Of a stretch of 6,972 nucleotides of DNA, positions 6,164 through 6,972 are shown in pieces (within the stretch, counting starts at the first letter, position 1; each line of letters opens with the position of its first letter). Source of the stretch: JAYWIG01 sp043789035 (GTDB taxonomy: Bacteria; Pseudomonadota; Gammaproteobacteria; Burkholderiales; Burkholderiaceae_E); contig JAYWIG010000317.1 of the NCBI GenBank assembly GCA_043789035.1, forward strand, positions 1-6,972. The letters run 5' to 3'. The notes beneath the pieces were generated by a model that saw only the letters and a list, made by a program, of their open reading frames with translations, was not told the DNA's origin and ran no database searches. The position numbers and the translations under genes were made by a program.

Positions 6164-6972
6164 GTTTGTTAGTAATAGCTATTTAAAGTCGATTCGACTT
6201 CTCAGCGTTTGCCGCGTTCTAGTCGCGGTGATGATTTCAATTTGGGTTCCACTTGCGCAGCAAGGTGCTTTTCGGCTCGACTTAGCCAAAGAGGGCGCTT
6301 TTTTTACGACCTCTTTGGCCTATTTAGCAGTTTCGTTGGCTTTGTGGGTTTGTATTCGCTGGTTTAGCTTTCCTTTTCGGCCACAGCTAATTGTTTCGAC
6401 CTTGCTCGATATTGCTTTCTTGGGCCTGCTCATGTTTTATGCAGGCGGTTCTCGTAGTAGCTTATCAATGCTTATGATTGCGCCGGTAGCCGCAGCCGCA
6501 GTTCTTTCTACGAGGCGGGAAGCAATTTTTTTTGCAGCCACCGCTGCTCTTGTACTGTTGCTGGAGGCTGGTTGGCGTTTATTAGAAGCTGAAAGCTCTG
6601 ACTTCGGTGCTTTTTTACAAGCAGGTTTGGTTGGCGGCGGCGCGTTTCTCACGGCATTTTTAATTAATCAGTTAGCCACTCGCCTAACCCAACAAGAGCA
6701 AATTGTTGAGCAACGCGATTTAGACTTACGAGAACAGTTGGTGATTAATCAACGCATCATTTCCGAGCTTCAAGAAGGCGTACTTATTCTTGATGACGTT
6801 GGTGAACCCAGAGCAATGAATGGCGCTGCTGAGAGAATGCTTGGTGGCATGGGCGTAAAGTTACCGGCGCTGCAAAATGGGCAAGCGCCGATATCATGGA
6901 CAGTGCCTGCTGACGGTACTCGACCAGCGGGAAAAGTATTGCTGCGCTCGGTTGATACCGGTTTAACAAACC
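6153..6972 (+). CDS. pilS: Sensor histidine kinase PilS, N-terminal part (window ends inside)
   Basis: I translated 273 codons that remain open to the window end. PilS is the inner-membrane kinase that, with the sigma-54 activator PilR, controls pilA transcription for type IV pili. The visible part has about six membrane segments (16-36, 50-70, 79-98, 103-119, 123-140, 152-173), a coiled-coil-like stretch (174-203) and the beginning of a PAS domain (from about 203) with ELQEGVLILDDVGEPRAMN and AAERMLG. This layout fits PilS; DhkA/HATPase boxes should lie beyond the window, so kinase activity is not seen here. ATG 6153 begins 11 bp inside the preceding gene, without a strong ribosome site, suggesting coupling. 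Segments such as YAGGSRSSLSMLMIAPV are PilS-like. A related NtrB/ZraS-type membrane kinase is the main alternative. Confidence 0.85.
   Translation, partial: MPTEFVSNSYLKSIRLLSVCRVLVAVMISIWVPLAQQGAFRLDLAKEGAFFTTSLAYLAVSLALWVCIRWFSFPFRPQLIVSTLLDIAFLGLLMFYAGGSRSSLSMLMIAPVAAAAVLSTRREAIFFAATAALVLLLEAGWRLLEAESSDFGAFLQAGLVGGGAFLTAFLINQLATRLTQQEQIVEQRDLDLREQLVINQRIISELQEGVLILDDVGEPRAMNGAAERMLGGMGVKLPALQNGQAPISWTVPADGTRPAGKVLLRSVDTGLTN

Noticed and set aside
6437..6969. Minus-strand open frames near the right edge
   Set aside because: The plus strand is open throughout and translates as the PilS membrane and PAS region.

Overview
The window looks like core chromosome of a Gram-negative, type IV pilus-bearing proteobacterium of moderate GC. 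A betaproteobacterium (Burkholderiales-like) is the best guess. The RppH sequence reads like the betaproteobacterial form. From memory, the order rppH / proS / lytic transglycosylase / ffh / ccsA-like ypjD / PP0621-family / pilS is also typical of that class. No search was run, so the taxon is an inference.

Layout: (1) 1-491, minus: rppH (RNA pyrophosphohydrolase), with its C-terminus cut by the window edge. (2) 492-582: a 91-bp divergent promoter region between rppH and proS, with a good -10 element on each strand. (3) 583-2924, plus: proS (prolyl-tRNA synthetase), overlapped by a small secreted lytic transglycosylase that starts at a GTG inside the end of proS. (4) 5020-2921, minus: ffh (SRP GTPase), followed after 1 bp by an HI0074-family HEPN-like protein and then, with overlapping stop and start, by an HI0073-like minimal nucleotidyltransferase. 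These two form a HepT/MntA-type toxin-antitoxin pair. The last gene of this block and the transglycosylase share 4 bp at their convergent stop codons. (5) 5042-6972, plus: a CcsA-like membrane protein (ypjD), a PP0621-family small membrane-anchored zinc-ribbon-like protein, and the N-terminal part of pilS, the membrane sensor kinase that controls pilin transcription.

The DNA is very tightly packed. Apart from the rppH/proS spacer, the gaps are 1, 21 and 24 bp, and four neighbouring pairs overlap. I saw no convincing intrinsic terminator, RNA gene, mobile element or CRISPR array. Most genes are housekeeping: mRNA decay, tRNA charging, cell-wall turnover, protein targeting, haem or cytochrome-related assembly, and pilus regulation. 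The accessory item is the HEPN/MNT pair, which sits in what appears to be the same transcript as the essential ffh gene. That is the most interesting feature here, although both families are known.
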